Shown: positions 40,760-51,422 of the stretch, one piece after another | How positions within the stretch are numbered: the first letter of the stretch is position 1 | Layout of the letters: every line of letters begins with the position of its first letter | From: Prorocentrum cordatum | Taxonomy: Eukaryota > Sar > Dinophyceae > Prorocentrales > Prorocentraceae | Direction of reading: 5' to 3' | Assembly: GCA_963575745.1 (NCBI GenBank) | Contig: CAUYUJ010020749.1 | Location: forward strand, 67,501-131,500 | DNA: 64,000 nt | Notes under the pieces: generated by a model | What the model was told of the DNA's origin: nothing | Databases searched by the model: none | What the model saw: the letters and a program-made list of their open reading frames with translations, nothing else | Translations under genes and position numbers: made by a program

Positions 40760-40771
40760 ATATTATATATA

Positions 40772-40802
<31 letters not shown>

Positions 40803-40840
40803 CATCTGTACATACATACATACATACATACATACATACA

Positions 40841-40872
<32 letters not shown>

Positions 40873-41005
40873 CATACATACATACATACATACATACATA
40901 CATACATACATACATACATACATACATACATACATACATACATACATACATACATACATACATACATACATACTTGCATGCATGCATGCATGCATGCATG
41001 CATGC

Positions 41006-41036
<31 letters not shown>
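40760..41036. repeat. (TA)n-(CATA)n-(CATG)n microsatellite
   Basis: TA repeat, then about 180 bases of ACAT, then TGCATGCA, then TATA again. Confidence 0.98.
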
Positions 41037-41146
41037 GGTGTTGCGCACTTTGCTTGTTGTTGCTTTGCTCATTATTTCCGGACCTGCAACTGCTGATGGC
41101 CTCTCCGCCGCGCCCCGCGCCGCGGTGCCGCGGCTGGGCTGCGGCC

Positions 41147-41711
41147 TCACAGGAAGGCGCGCCACCGCAGCGGCGGCGGCCGCGCCCAGCCCTGTGCCCC
41201 GCGCGCCCGCCAGGCGAGCGGGGGTCGCACGGCGAGCGTCAGCGCGGCCGCGCCCAGACCGCCTTGTTTGGCAAGCTGCGGGATATTCTGAGGAACCTCG
41301 ACGGACCGCGCGAGCTGCGTGAGCTGAGAGGCCACGCCCTTCGTGGAGGCCTGCGAGCCCCCCTCCTTCTCGTCCCCGTCGCCCGAGCCCTTCAGCCTCG
41401 CCTCGCAGAGCACGCGGTGCTTGCGCCCGGCGCACTCCACCCGGCTGGAGCACATGGGGTGCCGGTGCATCTCCAGCTTGCCATTCTCGATGGTCGCCAG
41501 GGTGCGCGGCATGCAGTCCTCCTGGCCCTTCGGGCTGCACAGGGACCAGCACTTCTCCGTCGCCTGCAGCACCCCCGGGCGCAGGTCCTCACACAAGGGC
41601 ACCTGCTCGCGAGGGAACCTCTCGTAGCCGCGGAAGCGAGCGTCGGGGTCGGGGATCGGCGGCTGGGGGTGCCACGCCCCGAACTCGTGGAAGGCCGCGG
41701 GGACCGCGCCT
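41147..41711 (-). CDS. Putative Cys-rich exon, minus strand
   Basis: On the minus strand a CCCCAG acceptor just above 41711 is followed by a convincing protein frame. It reads AVPAAFHEFGAWHPQPPIPD, then ARFRGYERFPREQVPLCEDL, then VLQATEKCWSLCSPKGQEDC, then LATIENGKLEMHRHPMCSSR and VECAGRKHRVLCEA. Eight or so Cys residues spaced over about 70 positions suggest disulfide bonds or metal binding. The frame continues through a charged linker and Ala/Gln-rich sequence to a stop at 41147; the last 40 residues are GC-driven and may lie beyond the true end. The upstream exons (above 41711) could not be identified, so the start is open. I do not recognise the family. It lies outside the bounded gene block and on the other strand. 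Confidence 0.5.
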
Positions 41712-42054
41712 GGGGAAACCAGCAGGTACCGATGCCGCTACGCCCCGGACCTCTCCCAGGGTGCGTTCTGCCCAGCATTTCGAAGCGAATCCAGCGGCGG
41801 CGACAAGGGCCTCCGAGGAGGCCCAACAAGGCGAGAACGCGGGACAGGTAGCGGTACGGGTACCTTTTCCTCCTCCGAGCTCCGTGCGCAGGCATCGGCG
41901 CCAGCGGTGGGGACCCTCCGACGCGGGGGCGGAGCGCGGGGGTGAGCCGAGGGGCCGCGGGGCCGCGGCCGCGAGGCCGCGGCCTTGGCCGCGCAGGCAG
42001 GGCCAGGGGGTCCTCGGCGCCCTGCTTCTCTGGAGCCGCACCGGCTACGGAAGC
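41712..42054. other. Possible intron and upstream part of the minus-strand Cys-rich gene
   Basis: Minus-strand frames here are GC-driven. One reads PAFSPCWASSEALVAAAGFA and could be an exon, but no junction supports it. Confidence 0.25.
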
Positions 42055-43032
42055 CATGTAGGGCAATCTATGTGGTGCTATCTATGCCGTGCCATCTACG
42101 GGTACACAGTCTATGTGGTGCAGTCGATGTCGTGCATGATGTGGTGCAATCTATGTTGTGCAATCACTGTATGCGCCTTATGTGGTACAGTCAACGTGTT
42201 GCAGTACGTGTTCCCCAAACAGTGCTTGCACTTAGGTGTTCTCAGTTGTTTGTCTACAGGACTTGATCCTGGGTGGCGGTCTGGCGGCTGTTGTCGCCGT
42301 GGCTGCCCCGTCGCCGGCTAAATTGCACAACGTGGATTGCACCACATAGATTGTATCGCATAGGTTGCACCACAAAGGTTGTATATTGTACCACATATTG
42401 CATACGTCGATTGCAACAAGTGGATTGCATCACATTTATGGCACAACATATATTGCACCACACACAAGTTGCACCATGTCGAGCGTACCATATATATAAA
42501 CATATTGCGGTCCACAAAATTTGCATTACGTACATTGCACCACATACATGTCCCCGAATAGTTTGCTCCACAAATATTAAAGCATAGATCGCACAACACA
42601 AATTTTATACCATGTAGTGCACAATGCGAATCGCACCACGCCGAGTGGTCTCCACCTTCGTTGCATGACATGGGTTGCTAGAACACACTGTTAACCAACG
42701 TGGACCCCAAACAATGTCTCTAGCAATCATTACGTGTTGTGTTATTCAGATGAAGCAATGTGTGTCGTGCACTCCATGTGATGCAAGAGATGTGGTGCAG
42801 CACATATGGTGCGATGTGTGTGGTGTTATCTAGGTTGTGCATCATATGTGTTGCAAGGTGTGCAAAACATATGGTAAAACCTATGTGCAAACTATGCGGT
42901 GCACAATCTATGTGGTACACTCGACATGGTGCAATGGGTGGGGTGCAATCTATGTCGTGCCATATGTGTGCTGCAACATATGTGGTGCGATGGTCGTGGT
43001 GGCATCTATGTGGTGCAATCTATATGGTGCAA
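42055..43032. repeat. TATGTGGTGCAATC array in alternating orientation
   Basis: Units of about 15-18 bases are forward at 42055-42215, complemented at 42319-42660 (TTGCACCACATAGATTG), and forward again at 42745-43032. Non-repeat sequence stands at the two switches. The copies are diverged, so the arms form an imperfect long inverted repeat. Confidence 0.85.
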
Positions 43033-44528
43033 TTCGCCCTGCAGAACTTGTAATTGTCAACTCCACTGCTCGCGCAATCCTTCCACCCACCCACTGATGA
43101 TCTGACATGACCCCCCCAACCCCGACGGCGGCACCCGCGGGTATCCCTGGCAGATGGGGTGCCGGGACAGGGGGTCCTCGAGGCTGGCGCTCGAGCGTGG
43201 CCCGTTCCTCCAAATCCCGCTCTGGCTCGACTTTCTCGGGACACCGGCCCCTGACCTCGACCACTATCCCGGGACGCGTTCTTCATCCTGGGCCATTTTC
43301 TTGACGGTCCAGAGGCCCGGACCGAAGACGAGGCGGGAGCTCCGTCTCGGGGTTCTGAAACACGGGCGCTGCCCCCTGGTTGGCCTGTCCTCGTAGCAGC
43401 TGTTCACCACCGCCCGCGGGTTCTTCGCACGCCTGCCCCTCGACGGCAGGGCCTCCTCCAGCTCCTGCGGGGGCGGGGCGCACTAGGACGGGGTGGGCGG
43501 CCCCCGGGGAGCCCATCGAGGCTCCAGGTCCGTCATGGCGGGGTGGCCGAGGCTACGGCAAAATGCAGCGAGGCCATGCTGCGATTGCACCAAGCCGGGG
43601 CCAAGCTGTACGAAATTAAACTCTCCTGTTCTTGGGTGCACCCAGCCCGGTTGAGCGTGCTTCAGTCGAGGGCTCTCCCTCTCGACAACATGAGCCAAGG
43701 ACGCAGACGGAAGGAGACATGGGGCCAGCAAGGGTTTATGATGCAACCTCCCACCATCACTCATCCCACCAGTCCCATCAAGCAACGACGCCGCGCAATG
43801 GGCCAGCTGAAGGCCGGGGTAGGTGGGGCGGGGGGGGAGGGGGCGAGGGGCGAGGGGGACAAGGGTGTTTGATACCCACTCGACGGAGAGAGAAAGAAGC
43901 ACTTGGGAGCACTGTTGTGGCCTGGGCCTCGGCCGAACTGTGCGTCCATCGCTGCAGCCCTCGGGAGCGTGCCAGTCAAAGGGAAGCGGCCAGCGATACG
44001 AGGGGGAGAGGTGGAGGATGACCGCGAGTGCGCGGGAGGACTTCCTGTCCGAGGCTGGATTATACCCATGTCCACCGCCTGTGCACCCGATCACCCTGGA
44101 TCTGGAGAGGCAGCGGAGAGGGGTACGTTCGGGCCCCCTCTGAGGCGTACCCGCCGCCCCTGTGGGGTCCCAAGACGTCGGTGCCCGCGGCGGTGGACAC
44201 AGATACGTCCGCTCCTCGCGTCATGATCGACCACGCCCTCTCGGAGAGGTTTCGCAGGGGCCGCAGGGCAACTGGAGGGACCCGCCCGCCTGCAGGAACG
44301 CGTCCATGTCGCCCGCCCGCATGAAGATCGGGCCTCCGCCGTAGCTTCCTGGGAGAGGTGCCGTAGGAGGAGGAGGCAGACTGGTCCGACCGTGAGAAAG
44401 AGCTCGGGGAAACGCCCCGAGATTGCTTTCGGGTCATGACTTCAATCTCTGGCGGCCGTTCGGGACGATTCCGGCACCCCCGGAACGCTCTCGGCGAGGC
44501 GCAGCCGCTGGAAGCAAAAGATCCCAAA
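43033..44528. other. Unassigned; no supported gene
   Basis: About 1.5 kb. A plus frame at 43543-43872 begins MAEATAKCSEAMLRLHQAGA and looks mildly protein-like, but it ends in low-complexity Gly/Glu sequence and has no recognisable domain. G-rich at 43820-43860. Confidence 0.3.
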
Positions 44529-44722
44529 GTCGAACCGACAAGCCGGATCGGCGGTCGGACTGAATCGGATCGGCGAAACGAAAGTCGGCAACCAAATCGG
44601 CAGAAATCGAATCGGCGGAAACCGGCAGGCTAGTGAGGCCTCCATGAAGAAACCGAGATCCAGATCGGAATCCGAGGTCGAATCGAATCAGCATCGGAAT
44701 CGATCGACATCGAATCGAATCG
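44529..44722 (+). repeat. AATCGG-rich dispersed repeat, copy 2
   Basis: Shares with copy 1 the ordered boxes GGATCGGCGAAA, GCGGAAACCGGCAGGCTAGT, GCCTCCAT and ATCGGAATCCGAG. Confidence 0.65.
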
Positions 44723-44885
44723 AGTTGGAGAAGTCAAGATGAGCCGCTGGATGGCATCCCGAGGCTGGAAAGCCGACGAGAACCTGTGAGACCGCCAGAA
44801 AGCCAGACGCACCGAGATTCTCACAAGGGGAGTCCAAAGACGTCTGCCCATGGGTGCGCCAGATCTTCACGAGCGCGTTATTGTA
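44723..44885. other. No gene recognised
   Basis: Short spacer; nothing identified. Confidence 0.3.
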
Positions 44886-45070
44886 CGATTCGCGATAACG
44901 GCCGTTACCAAGGATGCTGCCCCCCCCTCCCCTCCCCGCCTGGTATCGCCACAATTCGCGCCAACGCCGTTTGGGAATTGCAAGGTGACGGCGCGAATCG
45001 TGACATTACCGGCCCCTTGGCGCCCCCTCCCCTGGCCCCCCCCGTCCGCCAACGGCCGTTATCGCAAGGA
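44886..45070. mobile_element. Fold-back element with nested inverted repeats
   Basis: The outer arms are TTCGCGATAACGGCCGTT (about 44889) and AACGGCCGTTATCGC (about 45051). The inner arms are AATTCGCGCCAACGCCGT (about 44953) and ACGGCGCGAATCGT (about 44989). Total about 185 bases, no coding capacity. Confidence 0.55.
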
Positions 45071-45560
45071 GATAGAAAGACGGCCCCCAACGTAGAACGC
45101 CAACCCAAGAAGGCAAGCCGAGCCAGACGCCCGACTGGCGTTTCTGCACTGCCGCCAGGTGGCAAGCTGTCCTGGCGCATCGTTATCAGCGACGCCAGTG
45201 CTTTGGGTAGATGTCGAAATCAGATGCCAGGAGCGCTTGCCACACGAAAGCTGAGAGCTCTCAAGCGAGTGAGATGTCAAGAAAACACAGTACATAGCGT
45301 GGTCGCGAGTGGCGCAGCTCTTCCCTGAAATCCATCCGAATCCACTCGCCGCATCCTCCACGGCCGCGTCGACGCGGAAATCCGAACAATGTGGGCCGCA
45401 AGCGCCTGCTCGTGCGTGCACCTTGGCGGAAACAAACACCTCGCCCTCCCGCGAAGACACGTGATGACACGAAGGACCCGCCCGTGACGACCAGATGCAA
45501 CGCTGCATGATGACGCCCTCGAGGGAGTGGGTTGGCGGCGCGCACAAAGGGGTAGGGGGA
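45071..45560. other. Unassigned; long minus-strand frame noted
   Basis: A minus frame of 162 codons (45547-45059) is open and has mixed composition, with EGEVFVSAKVHARAGACGPH and similar stretches. I see no domain and do not call it. Confidence 0.3.
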
Positions 45561-45846
45561 GGGGGGAAGGCTTCTTAGAAGGAGGCTGCTTCTTAGAAGG
45601 CGCCTGCCCTACATCTGTACACCCTGCGATATGCTTAAGAAATCATGGGTTAAGAAATTCATAGTCTCAGAATTTGAATAGAAACCCAGAACTTCGATTA
45701 GAATCATAGGATTTACATTGAAACATTAAGAATAATCGAGACTCTGGCCGAAAACGTAAGTTTTCTTAAGCATCGCCTAGGGTGTAGATGCTAAGGCCGC
45801 GCCTTCTAAGAAGCACCGGTGTTTCTAAGAAGCCTTCCCCCCCCCC
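45561..45846. mobile_element. MITE with about 83-base terminal inverted repeats
   Basis: The left arm (45561-45643) reads GGGGGAAGGCTTCTTAGAA, TGCTTCTTAGAAGGCGC, TACACCCTGCGATATGCTTA. The right arm (45761-45846) is its complement with a few changes. The interior of about 115 bases is AT-rich (repeated GAATTTGAA/GAAATTCATA words), in contrast to the GC-rich surroundings. Total 286 bases. Confidence 0.8.
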
Positions 45847-46196
45847 CACCCTCTGCGCGTGGCCGAGTGGGGGCGCTGCGCGGGGGCGCGGCGCTGTCCC
45901 GAGGCGTGCTCCCGGAACAGCGCCGGGATCCCTGGCTCCAGCCCCTCCGCGCTGCCTCGGCGCGCGCGCGCGCGTGCGTGCGGCGGGCCCCGCGAAAGGC
46001 GGCGCCGGCACAGCATTCCAGAAGGACGATGATCGTGTTGGGAGGAAGGGGTTGGGAAGATGCATGGGGCGACTGTGTACTATAGCCAGCATACGCGATG
46101 ATGCAGATGATCTGGCTATTTCTCCCAACCCCATGCTCCAAACCCGTTAATTTTCACCCTGAGCGTGATGCAAAGAACACACTGCATAAACATAAG
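45847..46196. other. No gene recognised
   Basis: GC-rich then AT-richer sequence; nothing identified. Confidence 0.3.
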
Positions 46197-46273
46197 TTGT
46201 CGACGGTCCGCGCGGACGCGCCAGGGAGGGGGGCCCAGCGCCGATCCAAGAAATCCGTGCGGACCGTCGACAA
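46197..46273. mobile_element. Fold-back (MITE-like) element, copy 2
   Basis: Ends TTGTCGACGGTCCGCGCGG and its complement CCGTGCGGACCGTCGACAA match at 18 of 19 positions. The interior GGCCCAGCGCCGATCCAAGA plus AATCC matches the right half of the element at 8861-8996, but the outer tips differ. Confidence 0.7.
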
Positions 46274-46629
46274 AATCATGCTCCAAGGACGAGGATGATG
46301 TTATTATAAGGTGATGTCTAGCTGCCCTCGCTTCTGCAGCCCGTGTGGAGCATCCGGGGATCTTGGGAAAAGCACTAGAAATCTTGGAACGTATTATTCC
46401 CCACATGTTTCGTGGGGTTCTGGTTTTCTTCCCTGCCGCGGCGCACCCGCGTCTCCTCCTCCTCACCCTCCTCCCCTCCTCCCTCCCCCTCTTCCTCTCC
46501 TCACCCGCGCTCAACACATGCACGGCAAGTGCGTGAGACACGCGTCTACATACAGCCGCACGCATGCACACACTCGCACACACAACACACACACACACCA
46601 TACAACGCTAGTGCGCGTCGGATACGTGG
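46274..46629. repeat. CTC-rich and CA-rich tracts in unassigned sequence
   Basis: 46440-46510 is CTC-rich; 46566-46601 is a CACA tract. Confidence 0.7.
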
Positions 46630-47515
46630 CAGGCGCAGCAGTTTCTCGACACCACAGGGGGTGCGCAGGGGGTGGTCTCTCAGTGCGGTCTCTATCCGTC
46701 GCACGCTCGCAAAGCACGGCAGGCGTAGCAGTTCCTCGACACCAGGGGGGTGCGCAGGGGGTGCGGTCTCTATCCGTCGCACGCTCGCAAAGCGCGGCAG
46801 GCGTTGTTATCGACGCGAGAGGGGGTGCGCAGGGGGTGCGGTCTCTTTCCGTCGCACGCTCGCAAAGCGCGGCGGGCGTGGCAGTTCCTCGACACCAGAG
46901 GGGGGGCGCAGGGTGTGCGGTCTGTATCCGTCGCACGCTCGCAAGGCACGGCAGGCGTAGCAGTTCCTCGACACCAGGGGGGGTGCGCAGGGGGTGCGGT
47001 TTCTATCCGTCGCACGCTCGCAAAGCGCGGCAGGCGTGGTAGTTCATCGACACGAGAGGGGGTGCGCAGGGGGTGCGGTCTCTATCCGTCGCACGCTCGC
47101 AAAGCGCGGCAGGCGTGGCAGTTCCTCGACACCAGAGGGGGGGCGCAGGGGGTGGTCACCCTATGCGTGCCAGGGTCGTCCAGGCATAGCAGGCGTGGCA
47201 TTTTCTCGACACCAGAGGGGGTGCGCAGGGGGTGGCCCCCCTATGCGTGCCAGGGTCGTCCAGGCATAGCAGGCGTGGCATTTTCTCGACACCAGAGGGG
47301 GTGCGCAGGGGGTGGTCCCCCTATGCGTGCCAGGGTCGTCCAGGCATAGCAGGCGTGGCATTTTCTCGACACCAGAGGGGGTGCGCAGGGGGTGGTCTCC
47401 CTATGCGTGCCAGGGTCGTCCAGGCATAGCAGGCGTGGCATTTTCTCGACACCAGAAGGGGTGCGCAAGGGGGTGGTCTCCCTATGCGTGCCAGGGCCGT
47501 CCAGGCATAGCCTCT
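46630..47515 (+). repeat. Compound minisatellite, two unit types of about 80 bases
   Basis: Six units carry CTATCCGTCGCACGCTCGCA (about 46690-47100). Five carry CTATGCGTGCCAGGGTCGTC (47161, 47241, 47321, 47401, 47482; 80-base period). Both types share the other half: GCAGGCGTGGCA, CTCGACACCAGAGG, GTGCGCAGGGGGTG. Confidence 0.95.
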
Positions 47516-48035
47516 AGTGCGGGATTGCGTATTACCTCTCGTATCCAAGTGCCAGGCGACGCCGGATATGACCGTCACAGATGACTCCTCAACCCCTCCT
47601 CTCCCCCCACACGTCCTCCCCCTCCTTTCAACGACTACAGGGGGCACCTGAGAGCATGACGGCGGTGGTAGTGGTAGCGCGGTTCACACAAGACATAAAA
47701 TCAGTATGTGGGGTTCCTCGGTAGCGTAATTATCATGACCTCTTGCTCCTCGGAGTGCAGGCAATTCTTCCTCTTTCTCGAAGCATGCAGGCGCACCGGG
47801 GGGCGCAGTGCTTCTCACCGTGTTCGGCCTCTCGGGGCCGTCGGGGAGTGGTCGAGAGGCCGGGGCCCGTGTCGATCGAGGCGCGCCATTCCCGGGAGCC
47901 CGAGGAGCGCAGAAGCAGGAACGACGGGGCCCACGTCTGGCCAGGGCGGGCCTCGGTCACGGATGGGTTCCCCGAACACGGGTCCGAGGAGCGGCCCAGA
48001 GACCACAGCCCCTGCTGAGCCCAGGGAGGTCCTTA
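47516..48035. other. No gene recognised
   Basis: Mixed sequence; nothing identified. Confidence 0.3.
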
Positions 48036-48207
48036 CAGGCAACCCGTATCACAGGGATGCGCGGCAGGGGTGCCAGGGCCTTGGAAGGCCGTTTCGAAGC
48101 TTTTCGAGCGGGGCGCGGCCAACGAAGGAGGCCGAGGATGGACCGAGGGGCAAGGATGCAGGTGTACCCTTGGGAATGTTGCCCATCCTTACTATGCGGG
48201 TTGAGTG
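48036..48207. mobile_element. MITE family X, copy 2 (172 bases)
   Basis: The ends CAGGCAACCCGTATCACAGG and CCTTACTATGCGGGTTGAGTG are imperfect terminal inverted repeats. The interior matches copy 1 in block order (TTGGAAGGCCG, CGAGCGGGGCGCGGCCA, GAGGATGGACCGA). The plus frame through it is incidental. Confidence 0.8.
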
Positions 48208-49524
48208 TATGTCAACGTCTTGGCTGCACTCCGAGCGTATGGGGGTCGGGCGCCTGGCCAATAACATCCTGGCGTCGCGTGTTCTCACGCCAGGCGCTGT
48301 CGCTACAGATCGTGCCGCAAGAAGATATAGTGTCTGGCGCTCTGGTCATGTTTCTTCCCCAATAGTGTTGCGCTAAAGGGGTCCAGGACCACAGAGAGGT
48401 CCCACAAAGGGGGACGGGGAGCCTTAGATCGCCCGGTCTGGCAGCCGCTTCGCTTGGGACTCCGTCATACTTTATTCAAAAACCGTGCTCTCGCCGAAAT
48501 GCCGGCAACATTTTTGGTCCGGACGGCCATGATCCTATTGAACAAAAAATACTCAAGGGCACATGGTCGGCTTTGCTGCTATTCAGGTGTTTTGCTTGCG
48601 TATGTTTTGCTCCAAGCGCTGTCGCCCCAGCTAGGTCGTCCCAGCTCGAGGGATTCCGCAGGAAGTCACGGTCTCGGCCCCTGTCATGGTATTTGACGAT
48701 TTTTTCTCGCGACGTCGGATCTCATCGACGTCGTATCTCAAGGGGGGGGGGGGGCGTTTGGTGGGGATGCTCTCGAAAAGAACTGGGAGACTATTTTCTG
48801 AAGGCCTTCGGAAGCGTCGGGGAGGTCTGCGAAGGATTCCAGGGGGCTTCTGGAGGCCACTCAATCCGAGGCTCTGGGTAGGTTCGGAGGTGTTTGGGGT
48901 ACCTCTGGGTGTCTGCGGAATGCTTGTTAAAGGTTTCGGGGCATGGTGAGGAAGGCTGCAGACGTTGCCCCAGGTTTCCAGAGTCTTCTGTAGGAGGAGG
49001 GGGAAGGAGGTGGAGAGGGGTAGGATCAGAGGGAAAGAGGAGGAGAGCGAGCAACAGGAGGGGAGGAACAAGTCAGGATGGCGTTCAATTTGAAATTTAG
49101 CTTTAGAATGCTGAATACGGTCTGGGCCCGGTGCTACACACATTGACAGAACAAAGAAGGCCAATGGCGAAGATGAATACGAGAGGGATGAACACGGAAA
49201 ATAAAAAAGGATGATCGTATTTTCGGCGGCCTTATTGAAGGACTGGGGTCCCACCACTAGGATGTAACTAATTATCTATCCCGCGGCGGAGGGGAGGACA
49301 AGGAGGAGGAGGAGCAGGAGGAGGAGCAGTAGGAGGAGGGGGAGAGGGGGGAGGAGGAGGAAGATTTCAGGACCAGTCATATTCACCAACGAATGAAAAG
49401 AGATATCAAAACTAAAAACCTCCTGAGGTTATGCTCTGATGATGCCCCCCTGGATTTTGGCGTCCTTGTGGGGGGCGGCGATATCAGATCACATTATGTT
49501 AAAGAACACAGTGATATGATATAA
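48208..49524. other. Unassigned; G run and GGA tract
   Basis: 48743-48760 is a G run; 49286-49370 is a GGA microsatellite. Frames are short and unrecognised. Confidence 0.35.
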
Positions 49525-50165
49525 TATGGAACGGTCGTTCGTTGTCCCTGGGTTGTGGCTGAAATGGAACTCTGCAGCGCAGACTCTGCCGCCCAGCGCC
49601 GACTCTGCAGCGCGGACTCTGCTGCTGCTGCTGGCTGTCGTCGTCCCGCCCGCGACCCGCCCGCGACCCGCCCAGCGACCCGCCCGCGACCCACCTCCCG
49701 CGGCCCATCCACGACCCACCACGCGACCCACCGACGACCCACCCGCCGCGACCCGCCTGCCGGTGCTTCGGGATTCACCACGCAGTCCCAAACGCGGCTG
49801 GGAATGGCATTCTGCACGCATCATACATGGTGGCAGTATGCATTTGATATAAGGCCTGGGCCCAAATGCCAAAATCATAACGCATAAAACGTTTCTTCCC
49901 CTTTGCCGGGCAGGACCTATCTGCGCGTCGCGACCCACCAACGACCCACCCGAGACCCGTCGGCGACGCAACCCACCCGCGACCGACCCGCGCCGCGACC
50001 CGCCCGCGCCTCGACCCGTCCGCGCCGCGGCCCACCCGCTGGGACGACGACAGCAACGACAACAAGCAGAACCCTCACTGCGGATCCCCGCTTCAGCCAC
50101 CCGCCCACGGCGGACACTGTAAGACCGCTCGCCCCCTCACTCTGATTATCGCAACTTCTGACGGC
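49525..50165 (+). repeat. Dispersed composite element Y, copy 2
   Basis: It opens GGAACGGTCGTTCGTTGTCC, TGGCTGAAATGGAACTCTGC; then CGACCCGCCCGCGACCC minisatellite in two blocks (49650-49760, 49930-50045); then it closes CGCCCCCTCACTCTGATTATC. A CTGCAGCGC/GACTCTGC patch replaces the GTT microsatellite of copy 1. Confidence 0.65.
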
Positions 50166-50559
50166 TTGAATGACATCATTACTGTATACGTCAGTACTGT
50201 ATTATCATGACCTTGAAGATGATGACATTACATAGCATGGCGTACTATAGTAGCATACGACAGAAAATGCGAATTTGTACTATGGTACACTGGTATATCA
50301 TGCCAAGATTAGGGGTCCACATCCAGGAGGTCACCATCAGAGCATATAGGATTGAAAGGGAGTGGGGAGAATGAGAAACCAAGATGATGAGGAAAAAAAC
50401 CAATTGGCCACCACACCGGGGCAATCCGCCACTCCCGCTTGCTTTGGGTGAAAAGGCGCGTGCTATAATTGGCTGTTCCCTTCCCCCTTTCCCCCACCCC
50501 TGGGGCAAACAATCGCATTGGATTGGGGGGGTGGGAGCCCACGAGCTCCCCAGTGCGTC
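50166..50559. other. No gene recognised
   Basis: AT-richer at the start; nothing identified. Confidence 0.3.
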
Positions 50560-51075
50560 TTCCAGAACAAGAGCGCCCCAGGACAGGCCCAGACGAACTC
50601 CAAGGCAGTTTAAGAAAAAGTCGAGACGGCCCAAGGCCCAAGGTAGCCCCTCGACGGTCCAATATGGCTTCCAAACGGTCCCGAAGCTATTAGGACAGCC
50701 CACGAAAGCTCGCCGAGGACCCCAATGGGCCCTCACAGGCAAGAATCTCCCAATTCCCTTCGGGAATCGTGCGCGTTTAGCAAAATCGTTTCTTTTATTT
50801 TGCCAGCGTTTACAACGGCTCAAGGGGCCCACGAAGTCGCCCCATGACGGCCCCGAAATCCGTCAACCGCCCCAACACAACCCAAAAAGGCTCAAAGACA
50901 GCCCGCGAGGGTCCACTGGACGGCCTACTGGGACCCAAACAAGAGTTCGAGAGGGGGAATACGACTTCACAATTGTCGCCTTTCCCCCCCCCCCCCCCCC
51001 CCCAAATGCCCCCAAGAGCTCCCCAGGAGCCTCTAGGGCAACCTGACGAAGCCTCCGCCAGGCCTCCCACGAACC
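50560..51075 (+). repeat. CCCAAGA-type repeat, block 6 (weak), with C run
   Basis: Diverged GACGGCCCAAGG and CTCCCAAG units at 50560-50760 and 50815-50945, then a C run (50986-51003) and further CCCCAAGAGC units. Confidence 0.6.
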
Positions 51076-51282
51076 CCCCAAAAACACAACGGTGCCGTCG
51101 AGAAGACTTCCTGGTGCCACCAATAGCTCCCCACCCGGACCCTCAGACACATTCCAGGAGACACGTATATGTGTTCAAGAAGCTTCTGACCCACAGCCCA
51201 GGCGCATAGCGCGTTGGGCCAATGTTAGCACACCATTACCGCGATCGTCGCGAGTTTTCGGCCGTTGCTCGTGCTGGCCTCT
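51076..51282. other. No gene recognised
   Basis: Short spacer; nothing identified. Confidence 0.3.
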
Positions 51283-51422
51283 TCCCTCCTCCTCCTCCTC
51301 CTCCTCCTCCTCCTCCTCCTCGTCCTCCTCCTCCTCCTGATCCTCATCACCCCCATCACCAGCATCATTTCCCTCATCATCATCATCACACTCAGCATCA
51401 TCATCAGCATCGTCGTCATCAT
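51283..51422. repeat. (CTC)n then (ATC)n microsatellite
   Basis: CTC triplets to about 51340, then CATCATCAT triplets. Confidence 0.95.

Noticed and set aside
43100-48030. Possible dispersed similarity between 43180-43350 and 47815-48010
   Set aside because: Only short shared GC-rich words could be seen by eye; not enough to call a repeat without an alignment.
47708-48376. Plus-strand frame of 222 codons
   Set aside because: It crosses the MITE at 48036-48207 from end to end and has no recognisable domain.
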